Below, in pieces: positions 24,801 to 36,100 of a stretch of DNA of 64,000 bases. The stretch spans positions 139,923,442 to 139,987,441 of the forward strand of contig OW804096.1 of assembly GCA_942159475.1 (NCBI GenBank), given 5' to 3'. A model generated the notes under the pieces. That model had not been told where the DNA came from, did not search any database, and saw only the letters and a program-made list of their open reading frames with translations. The translations under genes were made by a program, and so were the position numbers. The stretch comes from Sthenelais limicola. Lineage: Eukaryota > Annelida > Polychaeta > Phyllodocida > Sigalionidae. Each line of letters opens with the position of its first letter. Within the stretch, counting starts at the first letter, position 1.

Positions 24801-26494
24801 AGGATCTTCCATAGCTGGTAATGCATCTTTAAGTAACGTTAGGGGTATTTAAAATTCCAGAGTTTAATTATCTCATAACAAGTTTTATCTGTTAAATAAT
24901 ATAATAATTATTATTTATCTGATCCAAATCGTGAAGATGATAAATACATATATATATATGTTCATTCATATATATGTATTTATCCTTGCATTTACCTTAC
25001 ATTCCTTTTCACCGGTCCGACTGTCCGGTGAAGTTCTAAAGTTTTCACATGTCTGCAGGACCATACTACCTGGATGAATAAAGTATTACAAAAATAGTCC
25101 TATAAATTATCCTATGTGGGTTTTGAATTAACCAATATATAAAATTTACCAATATAATGTAATAGACGATGTAAAATGTTTAACATATATTGTATATGAC
25201 TGACAGGTTTAATGATTATTAAGTTAATATCATAATAATTATAACAAATGGTTATTATATCTACAGAAACAAAACAGGTGGTACACTTCGGATTAGAATC
25301 TGGTATTATGACAAAAATGTGTAACGATGAACAAAATGTTCAATTTAATTAAAAATGTTCCTGTTTCGTCCTATTACAGAGGCAGTGACGACCACCAGAC
25401 CAATGGAAAAGTGCAATATTGAGTTAGTTATCCACACGACCATCTGAAACAACCTGCAGGCAGCCGGATCAAAGGCAACCTCCCAGAAAATAGCTACCAA
25501 GACAGCCCAAATTGGGGATGGGGCCCGTTTTCCTTTAAATGTGATAATTGAGATCAATCATGACTTGTATTGTCAGAGTACAAGTGTCTGTAGAACTTAG
25601 TGTGTAATTAAAAAATTCAATACCCATAAGATTCATGCATCCTTCCCATGTTGATACTGTTTAAGAAAGTGTGTGTTGGGAAGTGCAATGCATTTCCAAG
25701 GTGTATCTGTTAGGATATAATTATATGCGTTCATAAGCTGATATTTTTCAAGAGTTATAGCGTTTTTATGATGCAATGAGAGACGGTAGGGGCGTGGCGA
25801 ATGTGTGTCTGAATGAGAATACTTTCACTTAGCAAATTAGACAAATTTATGTCTCAATTTTACAATATCATGTTCTGCTGTGTGTTCAGTTTGGAAGATG
25901 GATTTCTTCCAACATGGCCGACGTCAATATTGAGTTTTGGGGTTTTTTTTAAACAAATTTTATTCAGGTTGATAAGTGTGACACTGGTTTTTAATTTCAA
26001 TTAAAGTCTTTTGGGCACTCGTGCTAAGTCATTGAGCCTTGATCATAGGTTAGGGGAACCTGTCAGTGTCTATGAACATGGGTTGAGCACTGAAATGACC
26101 GTCGAATTACCACCTTGGTGACACCAAACTGATATTTATGGTTGTTATAGAGGACTGGCTTACAATGGATGACCTTGATTTGTAAATTATGAATAACAAG
26201 TTGTTGCTCAAATTGTTAGATCTTTGGATCTGTGATGTTCTCCAGCGTAAGTGGGAGCATGGAGGTCTTAACAAATTTGGTGAAGTCAGTCATTCAGTGG
26301 ACCAATTATTTCAGACTAGTACATGTCTTTGGAATAGGGTGCTTTTAACATTGTTTCTTATAATCTTATATTATAATGTTAATACCTCACTTCTGCTGTA
26401 TATTTGAAGATATCATTCTCACAGATCTGTTTGTTTTTTGAGAAGTTTAACATTTATATAACCTTAAAGAACGTAGGGTATAGCATTTATATAA
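21881..26494. other. Longest stretch without a recognised gene
   Basis: Unique-looking sequence with a CpG-richer patch at 22060-22260 and the candidate short first exon at 23398. An AT-rich hairpin (GATAAATACATATATATA / TATATGTATTTATC) lies at 24939-24983. Short ORFs (for example 25345-25557 minus, 26189-26407 plus) show no known domain. A spliced gene with short exons cannot be excluded. Confidence 0.45.
23340..23409 (+). promoter_or_regulatory. Candidate first exon: ATGCAG before a GTAAGT donor
   Basis: CCCAACCATGCAG|GTAAGTATTT has a fair start context and an ideal donor, as in short first coding exons. I could not find a matching second exon in frame, so it may be chance. Confidence 0.2.
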
Positions 26495-26729
26495 GGACCA
26501 GATCTTTAGAAAATGTATGATGCAACCTTACGCATATAGGAAATACCGCCGAATTAGGCTGGAAAATGGTCAATACTTGGTATATTTGAATATATACAAT
26601 ATTTTCTTCATTCAAACAATCGGTTTGTCTATATTGAACTGAATTTTGACCCTCATTTTATCTTAAATCTGTGTTATTAGAGAGGATTGCTGAAGGCGAA
26701 TTGTACATTTTCTCTCGATTTCACCTATA
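26495..26729 (+). mobile_element. Diverged GGGTCAGA-related MITE
   Basis: The order of motifs (left arm, AGGAAAT..GAATTAGGCTGGAAAATGG, GAGAGGATTGCTGAAGGCG, right arm AATTGTACATTTTCT) is conserved, but the ends are mutated. It resembles the split element at 51663 in its right end. Confidence 0.65.
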
Positions 26730-28226
26730 CTGTTTAGTGGAGTACGGTGAGGCACTCCATAGGAAAGCCTTATCTTTGACTCAGACCCTTGTTTTTATAA
26801 AGATATGACTGGAAATCTTTCAATTTCATAAAGTAATTATGTACAAATATGGTATATTTGACAAGATTAAGGTGAGTTGCTCAGTAGGGAGGTTCCAATT
26901 ACATAACCGGATCTGTATCTTTTTCGTGAATGGTGGTAGATTTTTATGTATAAAAAATAAATTGTGAGATGAAACATTTTGCTTGACATGTGACGTTACA
27001 CTTTTCCCATCATGTTGTCCTGAATCTCTGTATAAATTGTATGAGAAAAGGTTGTATTTTATAGTTGTGTATTGGTAGAACAGATTAATAGAAATAATAA
27101 TTCTATTGTATGTTAGTTTCATTTTCATTTGCAGACCTATATATATCTTAAAGATTTTGATATACAGACCCCCATTATGGGCTTTTTCAACTGTCCCAAG
27201 TATTGGTTATGTACAGAAAGAATCAAATCGATACAAAACTGACTGATTATATAATAACTATATTATGATAATATTAGTATAAGGAATGGTATGAGTGCTA
27301 GTGGGAATACAGGTTGCTTTGTGTATTATTATATTGGTTAGATGGATTCTCTTGTATTCCACTCATTGGTTGAGTGTATTTTTATTAATGGTTTCCCTGG
27401 ACGATCCCTGACTGGAGTGTGAAATAATAATAATATCAATAATAAAGGAGTAAAATGTATATCATGTAACCATTGACTTGTCTGAATAGGTTTTTTTATA
27501 CATTAAGTGGCGAATGGGGATTGATAATGGTATTTTCCATCCCTATTTTTATCACACATATATCTGTTACAGGATTATCATTATTTAAGCCTGGTTGTGG
27601 CATCACCATTATATTCACTTTGTGATTTGCTAGCTCATGAAAATCAAGCTGAATGGGCATGATCTAATAGACACTTGTATTCTATCAATTTGACTGTTAA
27701 GGAAGGATCAGTCATAATATCCATTTCATGACAATATAATTTATGCTCCTAAAAGCAGTGGAATAACCATTTTTCCATGTTCATGTAAAATGCAAATGGA
27801 AATACTATGTAATATATATGTGTTTTGAAATGAATAATAAAGGAGCAAACTGTATATAATGTAACCATTGTATTGTCTTCTTATGCTTTAATTCCACTGG
27901 AAATAATCATCTTTCTACATATACAGCATAGTACATTAATTGCAATATAATATCGGATATAAACGAACCATAATTAAAGCAAATATTTTCCGTTTTCACC
28001 CCGCCGCCCCCCGCGAAAATATCACCATCCCCGTCCCCCCCCCCTGAATCCTTGAACACGACGCTACCACCGCGATATAAGCTGCAATAACAACCGCGCA
28101 TACCGCGCGTCACTTCACCGTGTCTCGCGCGGTACAATTTCGCGCTCCATGGAGTAACATCTGACGCTGTTCTGGTGCGCGAATATTGCGGCCGATTTTC
28201 GCGCAATTTATTAAAGAAAAAATTAT
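26730..28226. other. No gene recognised; one short internal repeat
   Basis: AATAATAAAGGAGxAAAxTG with TATATxATGTAACCATTG appears at 27437-27475 and 27832-27872, about 395 bp apart. Confidence 0.5.
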
Positions 28227-29810
28227 TTACTTGTGCTTTTTGGCAGTACCAGCTTTGACCCACAGCTTTTGACAACAGATTTTGATGTAGTGAGCCAGAA
28301 GTAAAACTAGGACACCTGTGTCCCTTGATTGTAGAACTACAGTGTCCTTATTGCAGAAAATTGCATGAGGAATGAAACATGTGTCTGCTTCTTCATGATG
28401 AGATTCTAGCCCAGACAATGAAAGAGTAGGACAAGTGCTTTGAACAACATCTATTTCTTTGAATTCACCACTGACCACAATGGTCTTATTTTGTTTAAGA
28501 AGAATTTGTTGTCACAAAAAAAATGCTAGATCTTCTTGTTTTTTGCCAGTGAGAGGAAGTTTTTCCTATTTTATGAAAGGGGAACATGACATCCTTCAAC
28601 CATTTTCCGGATAGGTGCACATCCTTTGGCCCTCTCTATTCTGGTCAGGTTCTTTATGGATGTCTACTTATATCAATAAAATATGATGTGAATTTGATCG
28701 AATGAAGCTCCTGCACCTATAACTGATATCTTGAACATATCTGCCAGCTCACCAAATCTTCTAATGTTGGCTGGCTTGCCAATAGAACAAATAGGTGCTT
28801 GCCCATCAATCTACCGACACTTTTTACCTAGACATCAGCAAGTAATGACTTTCATTTTTCTATTGGGTTCAGCCAATGACAATGGAACAGGCATAAGTTC
28901 ATGCTCCACTACCTTTGACATTTCAAATTTCCACCCAGCTTCAAAAGAAGTTATTAGGCGCTGCATGACACTTCTGTCAACTTTCAAAATTGTATTTTCA
29001 TCTTTGCTTTGGCCTTGTTTCTTCACCTTGTACAAATGGTCAAATGTGAGGGGATTTTTCCTTTTGAGTGCCTCATGAAATGAAGTACATTCCACAAGAG
29101 GAGTAGCAACAGACTTGTACAAATTCTCTTCCCCATTTGGCTTGGCTGACAAAAGTGACTTTTGGTTCCAATTGTGGCAAGGTCCTTAGAGGCAATGTTC
29201 TGTAAGAGCTCTGTTTGTGAAAATATGCGCATCAAGTTGAGCTGGGTGTAGAGGCTGTTTTCATTTCTATTATCTTGTTTTTTTTCTGCTGGGCAAAGTC
29301 TCATTCAGAATGATGTCATTCTTCTCTACTCCATACACTTAGTATGTTTCATTACTGATGTGTGATTGCAAATTATATGACAGGGCCCACATATTCAAAG
29401 CTTTCCTTAGTGATACCAACAATGCCACACCCACATTTCCCTGTTGCATTTAGCCACTCCTGCACATGGTCTGCATCAACTTGGTTGAAGCATCTAGTGG
29501 ATCTTTTAAAAGTAAAACAACCATTCTTGAATTCAGCCTCAACTTCTCTTGGGAGATTATTCATGTCAGCCACATAGACTGACCCTCACTCGGCATAATT
29601 TAAGTGGTTATAATGATGGAAATAAGGCAACATGCGGTTGAAAGATTCCAGATGAAGGTCCTATAAACCATCACAATAACAGTGTCAGCATGAGAAGAAT
29701 TTGGGCATTTGGGCAAACTCCTCAAGAATATCCTGAATATCAATTTGTTTCCGAGATGAAGTCGCAGAGGTCAAGACGTACAAGTCACCATATTACTTGG
29801 AATGTAATCT
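28227..29810 (-). pseudogene. Decayed coding element of the HEEADT-type uncharacterised family
   Basis: On the minus strand, pieces of one protein run in order in shifting frames. Near 29.6 kb: SFNRMLPYFHHYNHLNYAE and FKNGCFTFKRSTRCFNQVD with GCGIVGITK. At ~29.0-29.3 kb: TELLQNIASKDLATIGTKS. At 28.85-29.15 kb: NPLTFDHLYKVKK and HELMPVPLSLAE. At 28.23-28.48 kb: SHHEEADTCFIPHAIF and SRDTGVLVLLLAHY. Large uncharacterised proteins with this order of motifs (FxxGxFxxxRS, GGxVGxTxxxxAL, PVPxSLA, HEEADTRI, SxDTDVLVLL) recur in many copies in invertebrate genomes, which suggests a mobile or expanded family. At least three frame changes and stops break it. The function is unknown, and the family assignment rests on motif memory only. 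Confidence 0.55.
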
Positions 29811-30413
29811 TGTCTGTTCTCATACCCTTGCTTTAAGCTTTTCCATTAAGGATATGCTCAGCTGTATTTTGTTGATTTGTGTTAGGGGCAATTATAAAAG
29901 CAAAATAACAAACAAACCAAAGCAAAAGTAGCAAAGAAAAATGTAATTAATAAATAAACAACCGTAAATTTATAAGCAACCATAACCAAACATTAATTAG
30001 ATCAAACAAACAAAATTATTCTTAGCAAAACCAACATAAAACATTAACATAAACAACAAAAATATATTCCTGTAGCCAATACTTGAAACCACTACATCTC
30101 TAGTGCTTCTACATGTTTACAATGTCAGACATAACAATTCACATTTTTTCGTATTTAATTAAAGATAGACATAAGCATTTCTATTCGCTTTAAAAGCCAC
30201 AAGAAAACATGATATCTGAAAAGAACACCCATTTTCCCATGTTTTGGCATTTTGAGAGGGCATAGTTTAGTGAATAATCCTGCAACCTAATAAAAGTATA
30301 CATTTTCCAAAGGCTAAAAGTGTCTTTTACAAGACCCTGCAAAGATATCGTTATTCTATCTGACAATTCTTCTTCGAAATATAAGCAAAAGAATGCACCA
30401 AAGTCTGGAAATC
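29811..30413. other. A-rich spacer before the LINE
   Basis: A-rich on the plus strand (29885-30070), no ORF or repeat recognised. Confidence 0.5.
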
Positions 30414-30446
30414 AGCAATTGTACATTTGTAGAAAATCTGACCCAT
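30414..30446 (+). mobile_element. GGGTCAGA MITE right-end fragment
   Basis: Only the right TIR (AATTGTACATTT..AATCTGACCC) followed by ATAT. It lies just upstream of the LINE. Confidence 0.6.
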
Positions 30447-30499
30447 ATGTCTACAATACTACACATTTTATTGACCCATGGTCAATATAGGACAACTAA

Positions 30500-31467
30500 T
30501 CTTCTCTTTTTTTTCAGGTTTGGATAACCATCAGGGCTCAAGGATAAGCTGAACTGAACATAAACCTTCAGGGATTCTTCTGAAATTAAGTTCAACCCTT
30601 GTAAAGCTGTGGTTTTCTCATATCAAACATCGGAAATTCTTGGACTCTCAAAATCAACGTGGTTCGCGCCATTTTGCCTAGTAGCAGCTAATCCTCGGAT
30701 TATCGTCCCCATCGGAGAAATCAAAACCATCTCAGCCTGACGGACTAGAACACTCAGGACAAAGCAAAATAAGAACAAAACTGCATCACAAACGGATGGA
30801 TTCTGTGCAACAGGACTGATAATTCCTATAACTATCCCTTCAAGTACGAGCAAATGGATTAACGCAGGTTCGCTCCTTCTCACAAATGGGAAGCTCGCCG
30901 GCTGACAACTCTAGCTCCAGACAAAAGGATTGAAAAGGGAACAAAACCCAGAAATCTCGCCTGACAAGGTTTGAAACCAAAGTGAAACTGTTTGTGTGTA
31001 AATGATTAGTAAACCAACTTTGACATTATAACCCCGCATAAGACTTAGTTACGATAAAGTTAATCTTTAATGCAAAGCATACCCTCTGTGTCGCCATCTG
31101 GCGAGTTAGTTGAAAAACAAAAATCAGTATAGGAAGTTGTGAACTCTCTCACTAGAGGTCGTGCCAAGCAGGAACAACACGAATTCCCTCCGTGCCGCTT
31201 GTAACCTTAAAACTGAGAAAGAACAATATCTGACGATCAAGTAATACAGGGAATCCATAAAAATCAGAAAAGAACTCTCAAATCCAAGGAGAACATGGTC
31301 TAAGAAGATCCAAATACCTCGCAATAGAAAAAGGCTAAGGGCAAATCACACCAAGCGGAAGTACTAGCCGCCATTGTACCGGAAGAGAGAAAAAGGTAAA
31401 ACATCCAGTGTATACGTACGAACCTATACCCGACAAACCGGGTGCAACACGGATTTGCGCCAAGGAT
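30500..31467 (+). other. Probable LINE 5' UTR
   Basis: About 970 bp before ORF1, less AT-rich than the surroundings, with no long plus-strand ORF. It presumably carries the internal promoter. The left edge is arbitrary. Short minus-strand ORFs here (30623-30883, 31124-31324) show no recognisable domain. Confidence 0.4.
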
Positions 31468-33084
31468 ATGTCTGCCACCACCGCTAACGGCGACAACGGT
31501 AACACCACCGCCAGCGACAACGGTAACACTAAAAAGAGACCTCTTGACGCTTCCCCCGAAGCTAATAAATCCCTGGCTAAACTCCCCAAGCATAGTGATA
31601 GAGAATACGAAGCTAAAGACATGGCTGGCGGATCCACTATGGAGGTGGATAACACAAACAAGGTCCCAAATAAGGTCTCAAATGAACAGAACGCCAGTAA
31701 GTCCAAGGAAAAAGCTGCTGAATCCGGGCTTAAAACCTTACTCGCAAAAATGTCCCAAGAGAGGCAGAGGAGTAGCCAACAGGAACAGCAAGATTTTGAA
31801 GAACTCAAAAAAAGAATCGAGGAACTCAAGGCTATTAGAGATGAAGTGAAGGAGGTACAATCTGACACTAACATCCTTAAACAAGATATGTCTGATGTGA
31901 AAGATTATAACAGTCAGAGGGACATCGCCATGGGCGGCTTTGATGACAGACTAAGATTCCAAGAAGAGGAGATGAAGGCAGTCAGAGGCGAATTGGCTTC
32001 CACATCGACTCCTAAAGACACAGACTGCATCAAACAAAAGAGAGATGAACAAGAAAAGGACAAGGAGTTTATTCTTCAAGAAACTATCAAATTGGAGAGG
32101 AACTTACTTGTTTTAGGCATCAAGTCGAGAGTCGAAGAGTCAAACAATGATCTATTCGACAAGATTAACAAGGTAATCACAGAATACCTAATGCTTCATA
32201 ACATAACAGTGAGAAGTGTTATAAGGATCGGTAAGAAAGATGATGTGCCCCTAAAAATCGAATTAGCATCTGTTGAACAGGCCAACATGGTTTATGACGC
32301 CAGACTGCGACTCAAACAGTTCGACGAAGAGAATACACCCAAAGGCAAGGGAATGAACATCCGAAAGGATACACCATTCATCGTCCGCCAAAGACTGGCA
32401 AAAGCGAGGGCTATATGTGCAGCAGCAAGAGCAAAACACTATGAGGTAGAGCAATTTGGCACCAACATTAAAGTAAATGGCATTCACTACCGGCACGACC
32501 AGTTGGACGGCGTCCCAACCGAATTGCTCCTATCCCAGCTCTCAAAGAGGCAAGACGACAACACAGTAGTCTTCTTCTCGTCTGACAACCCATTGTCCAA
32601 CCATTTCAATTCTCCATTCTTCCTTGACTGCCAAAGATTTGACCACGTGGAGCAATACCTTTTCTACCAAAAGGCCAAGATCGTCGGCGACCCTGTAAAA
32701 CCTGCACTGGCCTTAAAAACAAAAGACCCAGTGGAATGTAAACGGTTTATGGGAAATGTGTTTGACGAGAAACACAGATGGCCTATCCATAGACAAGAAG
32801 TCCTACTCAAGGCGCTGCGGGCAAAAGCAAGACACAACGAGGTAGTCAGAGATTATCTCCTTTCGACCGGTGATAGAGTTATTGGGGAAGCATCCCCAAC
32901 CAACAAAACATGGGGGATTGGTCTAGGCCTAGACAACCCTAATGTTCTGGATGTGAGCATATGGCCCTCAGACGGCAACCTGGTCGGTAAAATGTGGGCA
33001 AAGGTCCGCGACGAAATTAGAAGGGATACTCCACAAAATGCCGTCGAGGAATCATCCATGGAATCTAGTGAAGGGCATAATTAG
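31468..33084 (+). CDS. LINE ORF1 protein with C-terminal NADAR domain
   Basis: 538 aa from the first ATG; the frame is open 20 codons further upstream but only with a GTG. Residues 1-85 are low-complexity, Asn/Thr/Gly rich, with a basic KKRP at 22-25. Residues ~95-205 are Glu/Lys/Gln-rich and predicted coiled coil, the usual trimerisation part of LINE ORF1. Residues ~210-282 look like the RRM-like domain (RNLLVLGI at 211-218, RIGKKDDVPLKIEL at 253-266) and ~285-350 like the C-terminal RNA-binding domain. Residues 366-520 match NADAR (YbiA/DUF1768): FFSSDNPLSN (369-378), Glu395 in VEQYL, RW (437-438), KALRAKA (448-454), STGDRVIGEASP (466-477) with the conserved Glu474, WGIG (482-485), NLVGKMW (504-510) and VRDEI (513-517). 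NADAR enzymes cleave N-glycosidic bonds, including ADP-ribose on guanine of DNA in DarT1/NADAR systems. The domain here looks catalytically complete, but activity is inferred. Its stop TAG is in frame with ORF2. Confidence 0.88.
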   Translation: MSATTANGDNGNTTASDNGNTKKRPLDASPEANKSLAKLPKHSDREYEAKDMAGGSTMEVDNTNKVPNKVSNEQNASKSKEKAAESGLKTLLAKMSQERQRSSQQEQQDFEELKKRIEELKAIRDEVKEVQSDTNILKQDMSDVKDYNSQRDIAMGGFDDRLRFQEEEMKAVRGELASTSTPKDTDCIKQKRDEQEKDKEFILQETIKLERNLLVLGIKSRVEESNNDLFDKINKVITEYLMLHNITVRSVIRIGKKDDVPLKIELASVEQANMVYDARLRLKQFDEENTPKGKGMNIRKDTPFIVRQRLAKARAICAAARAKHYEVEQFGTNIKVNGIHYRHDQLDGVPTELLLSQLSKRQDDNTVVFFSSDNPLSNHFNSPFFLDCQRFDHVEQYLFYQKAKIVGDPVKPALALKTKDPVECKRFMGNVFDEKHRWPIHRQEVLLKALRAKARHNEVVRDYLLSTGDRVIGEASPTNKTWGIGLGLDNPNVLDVSIWPSDGNLVGKMWAKVRDEIRRDTPQNAVEESSMESSEGHN

Positions 33085-33132
33085 TGGATAAGGCAGCAAG
33101 AAGTGAATATTCGTGTGCTTGTATTGTTAAAA

Positions 33133-36100
33133 ATGCAGCAAACCGATATTCAAAACTTCGGCGCCTCCACCAAGCTAGTGTCTCTTAATATAAATGGTTT
33201 AAATAACGCCACCAAAAGAAAAGCCATATTTTTACAGTTTAATCAGTTACAGGACACCATAGTGGCTCTACAGGAAACCCACTCAGTGAAGGCAAAAGAA
33301 AAAATATGGCAATCCCAATGGGGAGGGCAACTCCTTTTTGCTCATGGTACCTCTGCATCGAGAGGAATCATGTTTCTTGTTCCAAAAAGCCTGAAAAAGT
33401 GTATTGATTCTTATGAAGCTGACCCAAATGGTAGATGGCTGCGTCTTACATTAAATATAAATAACTCGGTCTTTTGTATTCTAAGTGTGTACGCCCCAAA
33501 CAGTGACAAACCAAAGGAACAGACGGCCTTCCTAAATGAGATGAAAAACATTTTAGGTCTAATCAAATATGACAGATTAATTGTTCTAGGTGATCTAAAT
33601 GCAGACATCACGTACAAACCGTCCAGCATTGCAAGCATAAAATTGGTCGATTTCATCAATGAACTAGACTTAGATGATATTGTCAGCGCAAGAAGTCAAG
33701 GCCTCCCGAACATTACCTGGTCAAGACTACAACAAAACTCCAGACTCGACTATATTTTTGTATCTAATAACATGTCTAACAGAGTTCACAAATGCGAAAT
33801 TGTTTCTAGCATTCACTCTGATCATAATGAAGTTAGAATAGATATGTATATGGGCGTGGCCGCCAGAGGAAGGGGGTACTGGAAGTTTAACACCAAGCTC
33901 TTACTTGACGATACCTTTGTGAATGGTGTAGAAAGAGAATATGAACGCACTAATAATGAAGCGCTCGGTTCTAAAGTTAAATGGGAATTCTTTAAGCTTA
34001 GAGTCAGGGAACTCGCAATCTCCAGATGTTGTGAGATAGCCAAATGCAGAAAACTTAAGAATGCTATGTTAAAAGAAAAACTTGATGTATTAGATAAAAA
34101 AAGAAGGTTAACTCTCGAAGAAGCGAATGAACGAAAAGCTATTTCTCAAGAATTAAGGGAGATTGAAATGGTGAGGGCAGAAGGAGCATTAATAAGATCT
34201 AAAGCCAAATGGGCCACTGAGGGAGAGAAACCCTCCAAATACTTTTGTGCATTGGAAAAGTTTAAAGCTGGCAAGAAGGTGATTTCAATTCTTAATGTAA
34301 ATGGTTCTATCACTTCTAAACAAAGCGAAATATTGGACGAAGGTAAAAATTACTACACTTCTCTCTACAAAAAAGTGCCTGTTTGTGACATAGCTGGTGA
34401 AGAATTTTGTAACCCTGTTCACGCCGTCCAACTTGGTGATGAAGACAACAAAATATTATGTAGAGAAATAACTCATGACAAAGTCGAAAAAGTGTTAAAG
34501 ACTTTCAAGAAAAACAAATCGCCTGGGTGCGACGGTTACACTGTTGAATTTTACTTGTACTTTTGGCACTTGATCAAACCCCTTTTTATGTGTATGTTAG
34601 AAGCTTGTCTAATCGACGGCGAAATGACCGATAATCAGAAAAGGGGCATCATAAGCGTCATTCCGAAAAAGGATAATGATCTACTTCTGATAAAAAATTG
34701 GCGTCCAATTACCCTTCTTAATCTAGATTATAAACTCATCTCGAAAACATTATCAAATAGACTGGCATCCTCCCTCCCTAACATTATAAATGAGGACCAG
34801 CTCGGTTTTGTTAAAGAACGATTTATAGGCACAGCGATCAGAAAGATCGATGATATTCATTCTCTCCTAGAATATAAGAAAGAGACTGGGATTATAGCGT
34901 CTGTGGATTTCTCCAAGGCGTTTGACTCCGTAGATTGGTCATTTATCAGAAAAGCGCTAGAGTCGCACAATGTTCATAATACCTTTATTGAGTGGATCGA
35001 GACTCTCCTCCAGGACTCAAAAGCGACCTTTACTAATAACGGTTTCTCCTCGCAATGGTTTCCAGTTGAGAAAGGTGTCAAACAAGGGGACCCAATATCA
35101 ACATCCCTGTTTTTAATTGCAGTAGAGAAGCTCGCCGAGCAGTTAAGAATTGATGAAAACATACAAGGTATTAGGCTCCAAGAAAACAATGCGAAAATTG
35201 TACAATTCGCAGACGACCTTACATTGACTGTTAGAAATGAATTCTCCTTACTAACCGCGGTAAGAAAAATGGACAGATTCGCAGAAGCATCTGGCTTACA
35301 TATTAACCCCGGGAAATCCAAAGGTTTTTTAATAGGCGGAATTACAATCTCAAATAGAGATCTATTACAGTTTGACTGGACAAACAAGATGAAAGTCTTA
35401 GGCGTCACTTTGCTTAACCCTAGGAACGAAAAAGAAATGTACAAGATAAATAGTGAAAGTCTCTTGGCAAAGGTAAAGAGTACAATTAATGAGTGGAGAA
35501 ATAGATATTTAACCGTTAAGGGTAGAATACTGATTTGTAATGTGTTCTTACTTCCTGTTTTTCAACACGCCCTATCTTGTATACATATGGGTGAGGATTT
35601 ACTCAAAGCGATTAATGATGTTATTCTGAACTTTGTATATGGGAAAAAACACCACAGTATTAGTGCAAACTTCATGGCACAAAAACCAGAAAATGGTGGG
35701 TTAGGTTTAAGGTTAATACATGAGATTTACGACACAAATAGAATCATGTGGACGCAGAGGATTCTTCATAAAAGACACAGTTCTTGGTTCAAAGCGCTAG
35801 AAGCCTTTCACGAAAGAGATATTGAAAATGTGTTTTTATGTAGGTATATGCCTAAACAGTTCTTAAATGAGTTTTACAAAGATATATTCAAGGTATGGAA
35901 TAAATTCTATTTCAGCAACAAACCGGAGAATGTGAATCAAATTCTCAGAGAAAGAATCTGGGCAAACAGATTTATCAAAGAAAAAGGCCAGATGTTTTAC
36001 TGGCAGGAATGGATAGATCATGGTATTACTGCAGTCGGAGACCTCTTCAATGAGAAGAGGAACTTTATGTCCTTGCAGGAGATAGCAAAAAACTATCAGT

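Noticed and set aside
26189..26407. 72-aa frame with RKWEHGGLNKFGEV
   Set aside because: Preceded by a possible acceptor, but no family recognised and no donor; left as a loose possibility.
27907..28275. 122-aa minus-strand frame
   Set aside because: Gly-rich part arises from a C-rich tract; it only touches the end of the HEEADT pseudogene and shows no domain.
31408..31467. GTG-started extension of LINE ORF1
   Set aside because: Animals normally start at ATG; the first ATG is at 31468. The same applies to the GTG at 33103 before ORF2.
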